Assembly (NCBI RefSeq): GCF_022601895.1
Contig: NZ_JAKVIO010000012.1
Location: 26,356-90,355 of the forward strand
DNA from: Sphingomonas sp. LaA6.9
GTDB lineage: Bacteria > Pseudomonadota > Alphaproteobacteria > Sphingomonadales > Sphingomonadaceae
Direction: 5' to 3'
DNA: 64,000 nt
A program made the translations under genes and the position numbers. Positions 39,753 through 48,432 of this stretch are shown one piece after another. A model generated the notes under the pieces. It did no database searches. It saw only the letters and a program-made list of their open reading frames with translations, and was not told the origin of the DNA. Numbering within the stretch: position 1 is the first letter of the stretch; every line of letters begins with the position of its first letter.

Positions 39753-40480
39753 ATCTTCCAGCCGCTATGAATGGCGACGAGACCGCCGAGCAGCGGCTCG
39801 ACCCTGGTCTGCACGAAGCCAGCCTTCTGAATCATCCGCTCGAAGCTTGGCATATCCGGAAAGCGGCGGATCGATTCGATCAGGTAACGATAGCTGTCCT
39901 CGTCCTTGGCCAGCACCTTGCCGAGCTTGGGGACGAGCTTGTGAGAATAGCTGTCGTAGATATCGGCGAAACCCGGCCAGAGCGTCGTCGAGAATTCGAG
40001 GCAGAAGAAGCGCCCGCCGCGCTTGAGCACGCGGTGCGCCTCGTCGAGCGCTTGTTGGATGTGGGTCACGTTCCGGATGCCAAAGGCGATCGTGTAGGCA
40101 TCGAAGCTCGAATCCGCAAAGCTGAGTTCCTCGGCATTCTGTTCGGACCAGATCAGCCCTTCGAGCTTGCGCTTCTGCGCACGTTCCATGCCGACCGCCA
40201 GCATTTCGGGGTTGATGTCGGACACCGTGACCTGCGCGCCCGAGGGATGCATGCGAAAGGCGATGTCGCCCGTGCCGCCCGCCATGTCGAGGATCGCCTC
40301 GCCCTTGCGCGGTTTTACCCGGCGCACGAAGCGATCCTTCCAGAGGCGGTGCATGCCTCCGGACATCGCATCGTTCATCAGGTCGTAGTTGCTGGCGACA
40401 TTGGAAAAGACCGCGCGGACGCGGCCGGCCTTCTCGCTGGCGTCGACATTTTCATAGCCGAAGGAAACGGTCTCGCTCAT
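39749..40480 (-). CDS. ubiE: Ubiquinone/menaquinone C-methyltransferase UbiE
   Basis: This SAM-dependent enzyme C-methylates the demethylated benzoquinol (or naphthoquinol) ring in quinone synthesis. The 243-residue protein has NYDLMNDAMSGGMHRLWK, motif I ILDMAGGTGDIAFRM, the family signature YTIAFGIRNVTHI and the RGGRFFCLEFS block. It is the first gene of the minus-strand ubiE-ubiB-coaBC-doxX-dut-moeB-dsrE run and is divergent from mutM. Confidence 0.97.
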   Translation of the reverse strand: MSETVSFGYENVDASEKAGRVRAVFSNVASNYDLMNDAMSGGMHRLWKDRFVRRVKPRKGEAILDMAGGTGDIAFRMHPSGAQVTVSDINPEMLAVGMERAQKRKLEGLIWSEQNAEELSFADSSFDAYTIAFGIRNVTHIQQALDEAHRVLKRGGRFFCLEFSTTLWPGFADIYDSYSHKLVPKLGKVLAKDEDSYRYLIESIRRFPDMPSFERMIQKAGFVQTRVEPLLGGLVAIHSGWKI

Positions 40481-40566
40481 GGGCGCTTCCTGTAGCCAAG
40501 GCTTGTTGCGGGAGCAAACGCTGACTGGACTGATTTTCGTATGAAAACCAGGCCAGACTCCCTTTG

Positions 40567-40610
40567 CGCGATTTCCGAGGCGCCGGGTGGTTCCACCCGG
40601 CTCGAAATCG
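40567..40610. repeat. Nested palindrome between ubiE and mutM
   Basis: The outer arms GCGATTTC...GAAATCGC (one bulged base) enclose an inner perfect GCCGGGTGG/CCACCCGGC stem. The whole 44 bp can form a cruciform or hairpin in the divergent promoter gap. Its sequence is unrelated to families 1 and 2. Confidence 0.7.
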
Positions 40611-40625
40611 CTCTAGCTGTTTCTT

Positions 40626-41441
40626 ATGCCAGAATTACCCGAAGTCGAAACCACCGTGCGCGGCCTTGCCAGCGTGCTCCAGGATGAAGTGCTCACCTCG
40701 GTCGAGCCGCGTCGCGCTGATCTGCGCCGCGCGATCCCGGTGGATCTGCGCCAGCGACTGACGGGCGCGCGCGTGATCGGGCTCTCGCGGCGCGCCAAAT
40801 ACGGCCTGATCGATACCGATCGCGGCGACACGCTCATCTTCCATCTGGGCATGTCGGGGCGCTGGCGCGTCGATCCCGAGGATATCGGGACGCACGACCA
40901 TCTTGTGATCGAGACGGGGGCGGGGCGCCGGATCGCGCTCAACGATCCCCGACGATTCGGCTCGCTCGATCTGGTCGAGTCGGCGGCTCTTGCCGGCTTC
41001 GCGCCCTTTGCCGCGCTGGGGCCCGAGCCGCTGGACGACGGGTTCGACGGCGCGCATCTGGCGCGCGTCTTCGAGGGGCGCGTCGCACCGGTAAAGGCGT
41101 TGCTGCTCGACCAGCGCACCGTTGCAGGCCTTGGCAACATCTATGTGTGCGAAGCGCTCCACATCGCGGGAATCGCGCCGACGCGCGCGGGAGGGCAGAT
41201 CGCGCGCAAGCGACTCGATTCGCTGGTGATCGCGATCAGGGACGTGCTTGCCGCCGCGATCGAGGCGGGTGGGTCGACGCTCAGGGACTATGCACGCCCC
41301 GACGGCGAACTCGGCTATTTCTTCAAGCAATGGCGCGTCTACGGGCGCGAGGGCGAGGATTGCCCTGGCTGCGGCACTCCGGTACTGCGCCGCGTCGACA
41401 GCGGCCGATCGACCTTTTACTGCGGAAAATGCCAGCGCTGA
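40626..41441 (+). CDS. mutM: Formamidopyrimidine-DNA glycosylase
   Basis: This bifunctional glycosylase/AP lyase removes 8-oxoguanine and formamidopyrimidines. The 271-residue protein has the N-terminal catalytic PELPEVE (P2, E3), an H2TH region with TVAGLGNIYVCEALH, and the C-terminal zinc finger CPGCGTPV...FYCGKCQR. All catalytic residues are intact. The gene precedes rpsT on the same strand, with a separate promoter for rpsT between them. Confidence 0.98.
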   Translation: MPELPEVETTVRGLASVLQDEVLTSVEPRRADLRRAIPVDLRQRLTGARVIGLSRRAKYGLIDTDRGDTLIFHLGMSGRWRVDPEDIGTHDHLVIETGAGRRIALNDPRRFGSLDLVESAALAGFAPFAALGPEPLDDGFDGAHLARVFEGRVAPVKALLLDQRTVAGLGNIYVCEALHIAGIAPTRAGGQIARKRLDSLVIAIRDVLAAAIEAGGSTLRDYARPDGELGYFFKQWRVYGREGEDCPGCGTPVLRRVDSGRSTFYCGKCQR

Positions 41442-41445
41442 CTGG

Positions 41446-41474
41446 TTGACGATTGGAGCAACCGACGTTATTGG
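41446..41474 (+). promoter_or_regulatory. Sigma-70-like promoter for rpsT
   Basis: TTGACG (41446-41451) and TATTGG (41469-41474) are separated by 17 bp, about 60 bp before the S20 start codon. The -35 box matches the consensus at five of six bases. Confidence 0.5.
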
Positions 41475-41536
41475 GGCCGCTTTCCGGGCGCGGACGACTC
41501 CGCGCCTTGTTCATTTTCGCAAACGAGGCATAGACG

Positions 41537-41800
41537 ATGGCGAATACGCCGCAGGCAAAGAAGCGCATCCGGCGGAACACCCGTCGCGCCGAGATCAACG
41601 GTAACCGTATCGGCCGCATCCGTACTTTCGTGAAGAAGGTCGAGGCCGCGCTGCTCGCAGGCAACAAGGACGAGGCGAAGGCCGCTCTCGCCGGCGTTCA
41701 GCCCGAGCTGGCCCGTGGCGTTTCCAAGGGCGTGCTTCACAAGAATACCGCCTCGCGCAAGTTCTCGCGCCTCACGAAGCGGGTCGCAGCCCTCGGCTGA
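41537..41800 (+). CDS. rpsT: 30S ribosomal protein S20
   Basis: This 87-residue basic protein binds 16S rRNA early in assembly. It begins [21 protein letters not shown] and contains [23 protein letters not shown] near the C-terminus, both family signatures. It has its own promoter and a strong terminator. rpsT immediately upstream of dnaA is a common arrangement in alphaproteobacteria. Confidence 0.99.
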   Translation: MANTPQAKKRIRRNTRRAEINGNRIGRIRTFVKKVEAALLAGNKDEAKAALAGVQPELARGVSKGVLHKNTASRKFSRLTKRVAALG

Positions 41801-42220
41801 TTGACCCATTTCGGGATTGAATTGCAGTGCCCGCCGACGCGATGCGTCTGGCGGGCATTTCATTTTTGTTACGCAGGCGTGCCGCAACCCGAGCTTAGTC
41901 CACGATTCGCGCTTTTTGGCGATCGGACGTGTTTTTATAAGCTGCGGAAAAATCCCGTTATTTTGGCTTTTTGGGGCAATGCCACGGGATTCCTGAGTCA
42001 AGCTTGTTTATTTCAATAATTTGACATGCGCGGCCTTGATCGCGCTCCGATTCCATCCGTAAAACTACTCCTCCCGGTGAGTCGAATCGCTTACCGAAAC
42101 AGCAGATTTCAGTAGCATTTCGTGTCGGAACAATAAGTTGCGGCCGGGGGATAGTGTTGCGTTTAAAAATGGGGCGCTCCGCAAAGGGGCGAGTGGGGCA
42201 AGGGGCGAGGCGTGTACCTG
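41801..42220. other. dnaA upstream region
   Basis: No gene is seen in these 420 bases. After the rpsT terminator the sequence turns AT-richer (41930-42030). It contains an 8-bp inverted repeat AATCCCGT/ACGGGATT (41951-41958 and 41984-41991). I find no TTATCCACA-type DnaA box, so there is no direct support for oriC here. It presumably carries the dnaA promoter. Confidence 0.5.
41828..41870 (+). terminator. Intrinsic terminator of rpsT
   Basis: A TGCCCGCC/GGCGGGCA stem (41828-41835, 41850-41857) encloses a GACGC/GCGTC inner stem, followed by TTTCATTTTTGTT. It lies 27 bp after the stop codon. Confidence 0.92.
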
Positions 42221-43615
42221 ATGTCGGAATCCGATAGGCTGAGCAGTGCGGTCGAGGCGAATCAGGGTACACTGATCGATGCCTGGACTGCTGTTCGTGC
42301 CGGCCTGCGTCGCGACTGCGGCGCAAGAACCTTTGATCACTGGTTGAAACCAATCCGGCTCGGCAAATACCGCGCCGAGGACCGTACGGTCGAAATGGTG
42401 CTGCCCTCGCCGTTCATGGCGCGCTGGGTCGAATCGCACTTCGCCGAGCGGCTGGCGCTGGCCTGGCGCACGCACGCGCCCGAGGTTCGCAGCGTCGAGA
42501 TCATCGCGAACGACAATATCGATGGCGCGGCCGTCTATTCGGCTGAGGTCGAGGCCAGCGACGTGCCGCCTCCTGTCGAGGTGGTGCTGTCCGAGACGAG
42601 CACGCTCGACAAGCGCTTCACCTTCGACAATTTCGTGACGGGCGACGCCAATGCGCTTGCCTGCAACGCGGCACGCGTGCTCGCCGAGGGCGGCGTGGCA
42701 TTCAACCCGCTGTTCATCCATGGCGCGACGGGGCAGGGCAAGACGCACCTGCTGCACGCGATCGGCCACGCCTTTGCGGCGGCCAATCCGGGTTCGACGG
42801 TGCTCTACATGTCGGCCGAGAAGTTCATGGTGGAGTTCGTCTCCGCGATGCGCGCGCGCGACACGCTGGGCTTCAAGGCGCGGCTGCGCTCGGCCGACCT
42901 GCTGATGATCGACGACGTCCAGTTCATCGCGGGCAAGGGGTCGACGCAGGAGGAGTTCCTCCACACCGTCAACGAGATCATGGCGAGCGGGCGCAAGCTC
43001 GTGATCGGCGCGGACCGCAGCCCGCAGGCGCTCGAAGGCGTCGAGGGACGCATATTGTCGCGCCTCGCAATGGGGCTGGTCGCGGACATCCGCCCCGCCG
43101 ACTATGCGCTGCGCCTCGAAATCCTGCGCCGCAAGGTTGCACTGGCGGGGAATTGCGATATTCCCGAAGAGGTCGTGCTGTTCCTCGCGCAGCGCATCGC
43201 CAGCAACATCCGCGAACTTGAAGGCGCGCTCAACCGCGTCCTCGCCTATTCGCTGCTCAACGCGCGCCCGATCGACATGGAGTTCGTCCAGGAAGTGCTC
43301 GCCGATGTGCTCCAGGCGAGCCAGCGCCGCGTGACGATCGACGAGATCCAGCGCCGCGTCTGCCAGCATTTCGACATCCGCCAGAACGACATGGTCTCGG
43401 CACGGCGTGCGCGTGCGATCGCGCGTCCGCGTCAGATCGCGATGTACCTCGCCAAGCGGATGACGCCGCGCTCGCTGCCCGAGATCGGCCGCAAGTTCGG
43501 CGGACGCGACCACACGACGGTGATCCATGCCGTGCGCCAGATCGAAAAGCTGCGCGCGGCGGATGCCGAGATGGACAACGACATCCGCACGCTGATCCGC
43601 ACGCTCGAGGGCTGA
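42221..43615 (+). CDS. dnaA: Chromosomal replication initiator DnaA
   Basis: This AAA+ initiator melts the replication origin. Domain I lies at roughly 1-90 and is followed by a short linker. The AAA+ domain has Walker A GATGQGKTHLLHAIG, Walker B LLMIDDVQFIAGK, and the ISM/box VII region. Domain IV ends with the DNA-binding signature FGGRDHTTVIHAVRQIEKL. I use the ATG at 42221 (product 464 residues), with GGCGAGG upstream; a GTG at 42212 would add three residues. Confidence 0.97.
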   Translation: MSESDRLSSAVEANQGTLIDAWTAVRAGLRRDCGARTFDHWLKPIRLGKYRAEDRTVEMVLPSPFMARWVESHFAERLALAWRTHAPEVRSVEIIANDNIDGAAVYSAEVEASDVPPPVEVVLSETSTLDKRFTFDNFVTGDANALACNAARVLAEGGVAFNPLFIHGATGQGKTHLLHAIGHAFAAANPGSTVLYMSAEKFMVEFVSAMRARDTLGFKARLRSADLLMIDDVQFIAGKGSTQEEFLHTVNEIMASGRKLVIGADRSPQALEGVEGRILSRLAMGLVADIRPADYALRLEILRRKVALAGNCDIPEEVVLFLAQRIASNIRELEGALNRVLAYSLLNARPIDMEFVQEVLADVLQASQRRVTIDEIQRRVCQHFDIRQNDMVSARRARAIARPRQIAMYLAKRMTPRSLPEIGRKFGGRDHTTVIHAVRQIEKLRAADAEMDNDIRTLIRTLEG

Positions 43616-43638
43616 TCGCCTTCGACACGGCCGAAATT

Positions 43639-43666
43639 AAAAGCCCCGGCAGTGCCGGGGCTTTTT
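43639..43666. terminator. Bidirectional terminator between dnaA and DUF4136 gene
   Basis: AAAAGCCCCGGC and GCCGGGGCTTTTT are exact complements with a 3-nt loop, and T-runs lie on both strands. Confidence 0.95.
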
Positions 43667-43687
43667 CGTTTGTCCGGGATCCGCGCC

Positions 43688-44347
43688 TCAGCTCTTGGGC
43701 GGGGGCGGGACGGTGATCTTGACGGTCTCGCCCGAATTGCCCGGGAAGCCCGTGAACATCGCCTCGATCAGATTGGGGACGAGGTAGGTGAGCTTGTTGG
43801 TCGACGAGACCGCCTGCGCCTTGCCTTCGAAGACGCGCTGTCCGTCGGCCTTGCGCTCGATCATCATCGATATGCCGCTGGTGTAGACGGTATAGCTCTC
43901 GATATCGTTGTAGCCGAAGCCGCCATACATGAACGGGTCATAGAAGCCCGGGACATAGCCATAGCGGCCCCAGCGGCGATAGGGGCCCCAATAACCGGGG
44001 TTTCCGTACCAGCCCGCGCCATAGCCGTACGAAGGATAGCTGCGGATCTTTTCGCGCCCCTTGTCGACGCCATAGTCGAGCTTCACAACGAGCGTGGGGT
44101 CACTGCCAGCATCGGCGGGTCGATAGCCGGCCTGTGCCAGATGGGCGCTGACAAGGCTCGCATATTGCGAGAATTCGAGGCCGCCATTCATCTCCGGATC
44201 GAGCGCGACGATCGAGAAAGTCTGGCCTTCCGGCACCGGCATCGCCTGGAAACGACTGACGTCCGCCTTGAAGTTGGTGGTGCAACCGCCCAGCGCAATC
44301 AGCGCCACCGGAGCGATTGCGAGCATGATCTTGCGTTGGATCGACAT
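43688..44347 (-). CDS. DUF4136-type lipoprotein
   Basis: This 219-residue lipoprotein has a lipobox near LIALGGC (C22). The start at 44347 is chosen for the signal peptide. The mature domain has the DUF4136 pattern: VSRFQAMPVPEGQTFSIVALDPEMNGGLEFSQYASLV, DPTLVVKLDYGVD, and a late SISM-like strand followed by VFEGKAQAVSSTNKLTYLVPNLIEAMF. The middle is rich in glycine and tyrosine (SYGYGAGWYGNPGYWGPY). Function in the outer envelope is unknown. It is convergent with dnaA. Confidence 0.85.
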   Translation of the reverse strand: MSIQRKIMLAIAPVALIALGGCTTNFKADVSRFQAMPVPEGQTFSIVALDPEMNGGLEFSQYASLVSAHLAQAGYRPADAGSDPTLVVKLDYGVDKGREKIRSYPSYGYGAGWYGNPGYWGPYRRWGRYGYVPGFYDPFMYGGFGYNDIESYTVYTSGISMMIERKADGQRVFEGKAQAVSSTNKLTYLVPNLIEAMFTGFPGNSGETVKITVPPPPKS

Positions 44348-44443
44348 CTTCGGGGCCCTTGATTGCTTATGTGCGTGTAAAGTCAGTCGCCTGCAGCAAT
44401 AAGTCAAATCGGCTGAACAAGAATTGAACGCACGGCCCGTCGA

Positions 44444-45454
44444 TCAGGTTGCACGCCTCGTCCTGTGGACCAGTCCGAGGGCGTCGTAGGCCGAGTCGAG
44501 CGTCGGCTGTGCCAGCGCACGCGCCTTGTCCGCGCCCCTGGCGAGGTGCTCGTCGAGCGCGGTCGAATCGGCGCGCAGCGCGTTGAATCGGGCGGTGATG
44601 GGGGCGAGCGTCTCGACGAGCAGGTCGGCGAGCGCGGGCTTGAACTGCCCGAAACCCTTGCCCGCATGTTCGGCGAGCACCTCAGCCGGGGTGCGTTCGG
44701 CGAGCGCGGCGTAGATGTTGACGAGGTTCTTCGCCTCGGGCCGGCCTTCCAGCCCGTCAACGCTCTCGGGAAGCGGCTCGGGATCGGTCTTGGCCTTGCG
44801 GATCTTCTGCGCGATCGAGTCGGCATCGTCGGTCATGTTGATCCGGCTCATGTCCGACGGATCGGACTTGGACATCTTCGAGGTGCCGTCGCGCAGCGAC
44901 ATGATCCGCGCAGCGGTCGCACCGATATAGGGCTCGGGGATGGTGAAGATTTCGCGGTCGAAATCGGTGTTGAACTTGATCGCGACATCGCGCGTCAGTT
45001 CGAGATGCTGGCGCTGGTCCTCGCCCACGGGAACGTGGGTCGACTGGTAAAGCAGGATATCGGCGGCCTGGAGCACGGGATAGACGTAGAGCCCGACACT
45101 GGCGCTTTCGCGGTTCTTGCCCGATTTTTCCTTGAACTGCGTCATGCGGTTGAGCCAGCCGATCCGCGCGGTGCAGTTGAGCAGCCAGGCGAGCTCGGCA
45201 TGCGCGGGCACCTGCGCCTGGTTGAACAGGATCGAGCGATCGGGATCGATCCCCGCCGCGATCAGCGCCGCTGCCATCTCGCGCGTGTTGCGGCGAAGCT
45301 CCTCGGGATCGTTATAGACGGTGATCGCGTGGAGATCGGCGAGGAAGTAGAGGCATTCGCCCTCGTCCTGCATCTTCACCCAGTTCCTGATCGCGCCCAG
45401 ATAGTTGCCGAGGTGGAGATTCCCCGTGGTCTGGATTCCGGAGAGTACGCGCAT
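44444..45454 (-). CDS. trpS: Tryptophanyl-tRNA synthetase
   Basis: This class I synthetase charges tRNA-Trp. The 336-residue protein has the HIGH-type motif [17 protein letters not shown] near residue 10 and the KMSKS motif [10 protein letters not shown] near 195. The family segments [22 protein letters not shown] and [13 protein letters not shown] are visible. Its start overlaps the murJ stop codon by one base (TGATG-type), so it is coupled to murJ. Confidence 0.98.
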   Translation of the reverse strand: MRVLSGIQTTGNLHLGNYLGAIRNWVKMQDEGECLYFLADLHAITVYNDPEELRRNTREMAAALIAAGIDPDRSILFNQAQVPAHAELAWLLNCTARIGWLNRMTQFKEKSGKNRESASVGLYVYPVLQAADILLYQSTHVPVGEDQRQHLELTRDVAIKFNTDFDREIFTIPEPYIGATAARIMSLRDGTSKMSKSDPSDMSRINMTDDADSIAQKIRKAKTDPEPLPESVDGLEGRPEAKNLVNIYAALAERTPAEVLAEHAGKGFGQFKPALADLLVETLAPITARFNALRADSTALDEHLARGADKARALAQPTLDSAYDALGLVHRTRRAT

Positions 45455-47010
45455 CAGACTGCCTTTTTCTTACGCATGAGGACGAGGATCGCATCGCGGT
45501 CCATCCCGCCGATGAGAAATGCCACGACGAAATAGACGATGCCGCCGGTGCCGACGAGCGCGATCACGCCCGCGAGTCTTTCGGCGACCGAGCCCGAGAA
45601 CCAGTCGCCGAGCAGCATGCGCACACCCGCGAGCGCCGCCACCATCGCGAGACCCGCGACGAATTGCCGGGCGATCCGGCCCCACAGCCAGGGTTCGATA
45701 CGGAAATGGCCACGATTGCTGAGGATCACGTAGAGCATCACGCAGTTGAGCCACGAGCAGAGCGAGATCGCAGCGGCGAGCCCGTAAATTCCGAAGATCG
45801 GGATCAGCGCGAAGTTGAGCACGACATTGGCAATGAGCACGATGCCCGCGGTCTTGACCGGCGTCTTCGTGTCCTCGCGCGCATAGAAGCCCGGCGTGAT
45901 GACCTTGACCAGCACATAGGCGGGCAGGCCCGAGGCGATGATCGCAAGCACATTGCCGGTGATCCAGGCGTCTTCCGCGGTGAATTTTCCGCCCTGAAAC
46001 AGCGCGGCCACGAGCGGCCCGGCCGCGACCGCCAGCGCAAGCGCGGCGGGCAGGCAGAGCAGCATCGACAGGTCGACGGCATTGCCCTGGACCCTCGCGG
46101 CCTCTTCGGGTTCGCCCTTGGCGATGAAGCGGCTGATATGCGGCAGGATAGCGGTGCCGAGCGCGGTGCCGATCACCGAGAGCGGAAGCTGGTTCAGCCG
46201 GTCCGAATAGTTGAGATAGGACATCGACCCTTCGGGCAGGCGCGTGGCGAAGAAGGTGTCGATGAGCTGGCTGATCTGATAAACGCCCGCGCCCAGCGTC
46301 GCCGGGATGACGACGATGAAGAACTGCTTCACCCCCGGTGTCATGCGCGGCTTGCGCAGCCTGAGCGAAACGCCCGCCTTGCGCGCAGAGTGCCAGAGCA
46401 GGATGAGCTGGAGCACGCCGCCTGCGGTCACGCCGACCGCAAGCGCGGTTGCGCTCGCCACGCCGCCTTCGGGCACGACGATGAGCGCAATGAGCATCGC
46501 TACGTTGAGCAAGGCCGGCGCAAAGGCCGCGGCCGCAAATTTCGTCAGCGAATTGAGGATGCCCGAGAAGAACGAGACGAGGCTGATCAGCAGCAGATAG
46601 GGAAAGGTGATCCGGCTGAGAAAGACCGTCAGCGCGAATTTCTGCGGCTCGTCGGCATAGCCCGAGGCGATCGCCCAGACGAACGCGGGCATCGCGATCT
46701 CGAAGATGAGCGTGAACGCCAGCAGCGTGGGCACGAAGAAGGCGAGCACTTCTTCGGAGAATTTCTTAGCCTCTTCCATCCCGCCGGGACCGTGGAAACG
46801 CTGACTGAACAGCGGCACGAACCCGGCGGAGAATGCGCCTTCGCCGAACAGGCGGCGAAAGGTGTTGGGGAGGCGGAAGGCGACCAGAAAGGCGTCTGCC
46901 TCCCCGCTCGCCCCCATGATGCGCGACATGAGCATCTCGCGCGCAAAGCCGAAGACGCGACTGACCATGGTCAACCCGCCGATCGTGCCCATCGATTTGA
47001 CGAGGTTCAC
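45454..47010 (-). CDS. murJ: Lipid II flippase MurJ
   Basis: This polytopic membrane protein flips lipid II to the periplasmic side for peptidoglycan synthesis. The 518-residue length and about 14 hydrophobic segments match the family. Diagnostic stretches are [49 protein letters not shown] and the [13 protein letters not shown] segment. It lies between secB (upstream, 29-bp gap) and trpS, an arrangement common in sphingomonads. Confidence 0.97.
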   Translation of the reverse strand: MNLVKSMGTIGGLTMVSRVFGFAREMLMSRIMGASGEADAFLVAFRLPNTFRRLFGEGAFSAGFVPLFSQRFHGPGGMEEAKKFSEEVLAFFVPTLLAFTLIFEIAMPAFVWAIASGYADEPQKFALTVFLSRITFPYLLLISLVSFFSGILNSLTKFAAAAFAPALLNVAMLIALIVVPEGGVASATALAVGVTAGGVLQLILLWHSARKAGVSLRLRKPRMTPGVKQFFIVVIPATLGAGVYQISQLIDTFFATRLPEGSMSYLNYSDRLNQLPLSVIGTALGTAILPHISRFIAKGEPEEAARVQGNAVDLSMLLCLPAALALAVAAGPLVAALFQGGKFTAEDAWITGNVLAIIASGLPAYVLVKVITPGFYAREDTKTPVKTAGIVLIANVVLNFALIPIFGIYGLAAAISLCSWLNCVMLYVILSNRGHFRIEPWLWGRIARQFVAGLAMVAALAGVRMLLGDWFSGSVAERLAGVIALVGTGGIVYFVVAFLIGGMDRDAILVLMRKKKAV

Positions 47011-47039
47011 GCGCGCAGCCCCCTATGCAATCCGGTGGA

Positions 47040-47555
47040 TCAGGCCTGACCCGCCGTTTCGATCTGCGCGAGCTGCTCGCCCTGCGCCTGAAGCTGGCTC
47101 ATGTAGAGCGCGCCGAAATCGATCGGCTCGAGCATCAGCGGCGGGAATCCGCCATCGCGAACGGCATCGGCGAGGATGCGCCGTGCGAAGGGGAACAGGA
47201 TGCGGGGCGCTTCGGCCAGCAGGAAGGGCTGAAGCTGCTCCTCGGGCACGTTGCGCAGCCCGAAGAGACCGGCATAGTCGAGCTCGACCTGGAAGGCGGT
47301 CTTGTCGGCGGCGGTGGCTTTCACCTCGATCTTGAGCAGAACCTCATAGACGTCGTCCGCGATCTTTTGCGGGCCGATGTTGAACTGAACGTCGATCTGG
47401 GGCTGGCCCTGCCACTGATAGACCGCAGGTGCATTGGGATTTTCGAAGGAAAGATCCTTAACATACTGCGAGATAATCGAAACCTGGGGGAGATTGTCCG
47501 CGCCGTTCGCCTGGGTAGCCTCGGGTTCCGCCGTGCCTTGTTCTTCGGCCATCAT
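47040..47555 (-). CDS. secB: Protein-export chaperone SecB
   Basis: This tetrameric cytosolic chaperone holds preproteins unfolded for SecA. The 171-residue product has PQVSIISQYVKDLSFENPNAP, DVYEVLLKIEVKATA and FQVELDYAGLFGLRNVPEEQLQPFLLAEAPRILFPFARRI, all family signatures. Many exported peptidases, receptors and lipoproteins in this window are potential clients. It is divergent from the Tim44-like gene. Confidence 0.98.
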   Translation of the reverse strand: MMAEEQGTAEPEATQANGADNLPQVSIISQYVKDLSFENPNAPAVYQWQGQPQIDVQFNIGPQKIADDVYEVLLKIEVKATAADKTAFQVELDYAGLFGLRNVPEEQLQPFLLAEAPRILFPFARRILADAVRDGGFPPLMLEPIDFGALYMSQLQAQGEQLAQIETAGQA

Positions 47556-47776
47556 GTCCTGCCTTGATCGAATGAAAATTATGGTGTCGCGCCGCAGCGC
47601 GGAGCGTGCCGGGCGACTAGCAGCCGCCGCGGGTTAGGGCAATGCTGCGCGCTCACGCGCGCCGATGGCACAATCCCGCATGCTCTCGCTTTTGTGGACG
47701 GCTGCGCGTATGGCCCCCATTTGAAACAATAGTCCCCAGCGCCTATATCGGACGCTCGGGTCTGGACGGAGGTAGC

Positions 47777-48430
47777 GTGGTTACGGTTGTCATCCTTGCG
47801 CTGGTGTCGGTTTTCCTTGCCTTGCGGCTCTATGCGGTGCTCGGCAAGCGCACCGGCCATGAGCAGCAGCCGCTGCCGCGCACCGCCGAGGAACGCCTCG
47901 GCCCCGGGCCCGCGACCGGCACCGTCACCGATATCAGCCCCGAGGCGCGCGTGGCCACAGATCCGTCGATCGGCCCCGCCGCACAGCGCGGCGTAAAGGC
48001 GATCATGGCGGCCGATACCACCTATGATCCCGCGCGCTTCCTCGAAGGCGCCAAATATGCGTATCGCATGGTGCTCGAAGCCTATTGGTCGGGCGACGAG
48101 GCACAGCTTTCCGAACTGGCTGGCGACGATGTCCGCGCTGCATTCCTGCAGGCGATCGCCGATCGCAAGGCGGCTGGCCATCAGCTCGACAATCGCCTCG
48201 TGGCGATCGAGCGCGCGATCATTTCGGACGCCGAGCTCGACGGCCAGATGGCGCGCGTGACGGTGCGCTTCGACGCCGATATCGCGGCGGTCACGCGCGA
48301 TACCGAGGGCAATGTGATTGCGGGCTCGCTCAGTGACGCGGTGCCGACGCACGACGTCTGGACCTTCAGCCGTCACATCCGTTCCGACGATCCCAACTGG
48401 CTGCTGGTCGAAACCGACGAGGCTGCCTGA
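47777..48430 (+). CDS. Tim44/TimA-like domain membrane-anchored protein
   Basis: This 217-residue protein has one N-terminal membrane helix (VVTVVILALVSVFLALRLYAVLG), a short proline-rich linker and a Tim44-like C-terminal domain: FLEGAKYAYRMVLEAYWSGDEAQLSELAGDDV, VRFDADIAAVTRD and VWTFSRHIRSDDPNWLLVETD. The GTG at 47777 has a perfect GGAGG 5 bp upstream; the frame open from 47642 is otherwise spurious. Alphaproteobacterial relatives of mitochondrial Tim44 sit in the inner membrane, possibly with the Sec machinery, but the role is not settled. mltA follows after 2 bp, and secB is divergent. Confidence 0.9.
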   Translation: MVTVVILALVSVFLALRLYAVLGKRTGHEQQPLPRTAEERLGPGPATGTVTDISPEARVATDPSIGPAAQRGVKAIMAADTTYDPARFLEGAKYAYRMVLEAYWSGDEAQLSELAGDDVRAAFLQAIADRKAAGHQLDNRLVAIERAIISDAELDGQMARVTVRFDADIAAVTRDTEGNVIAGSLSDAVPTHDVWTFSRHIRSDDPNWLLVETDEAA

Positions 48431-48432
48431 CG

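Noticed and set aside
41801..42220. Chromosome origin oriC beside dnaA
   Set aside because: There are no DnaA-box clusters. In many alphaproteobacteria the origin lies elsewhere.
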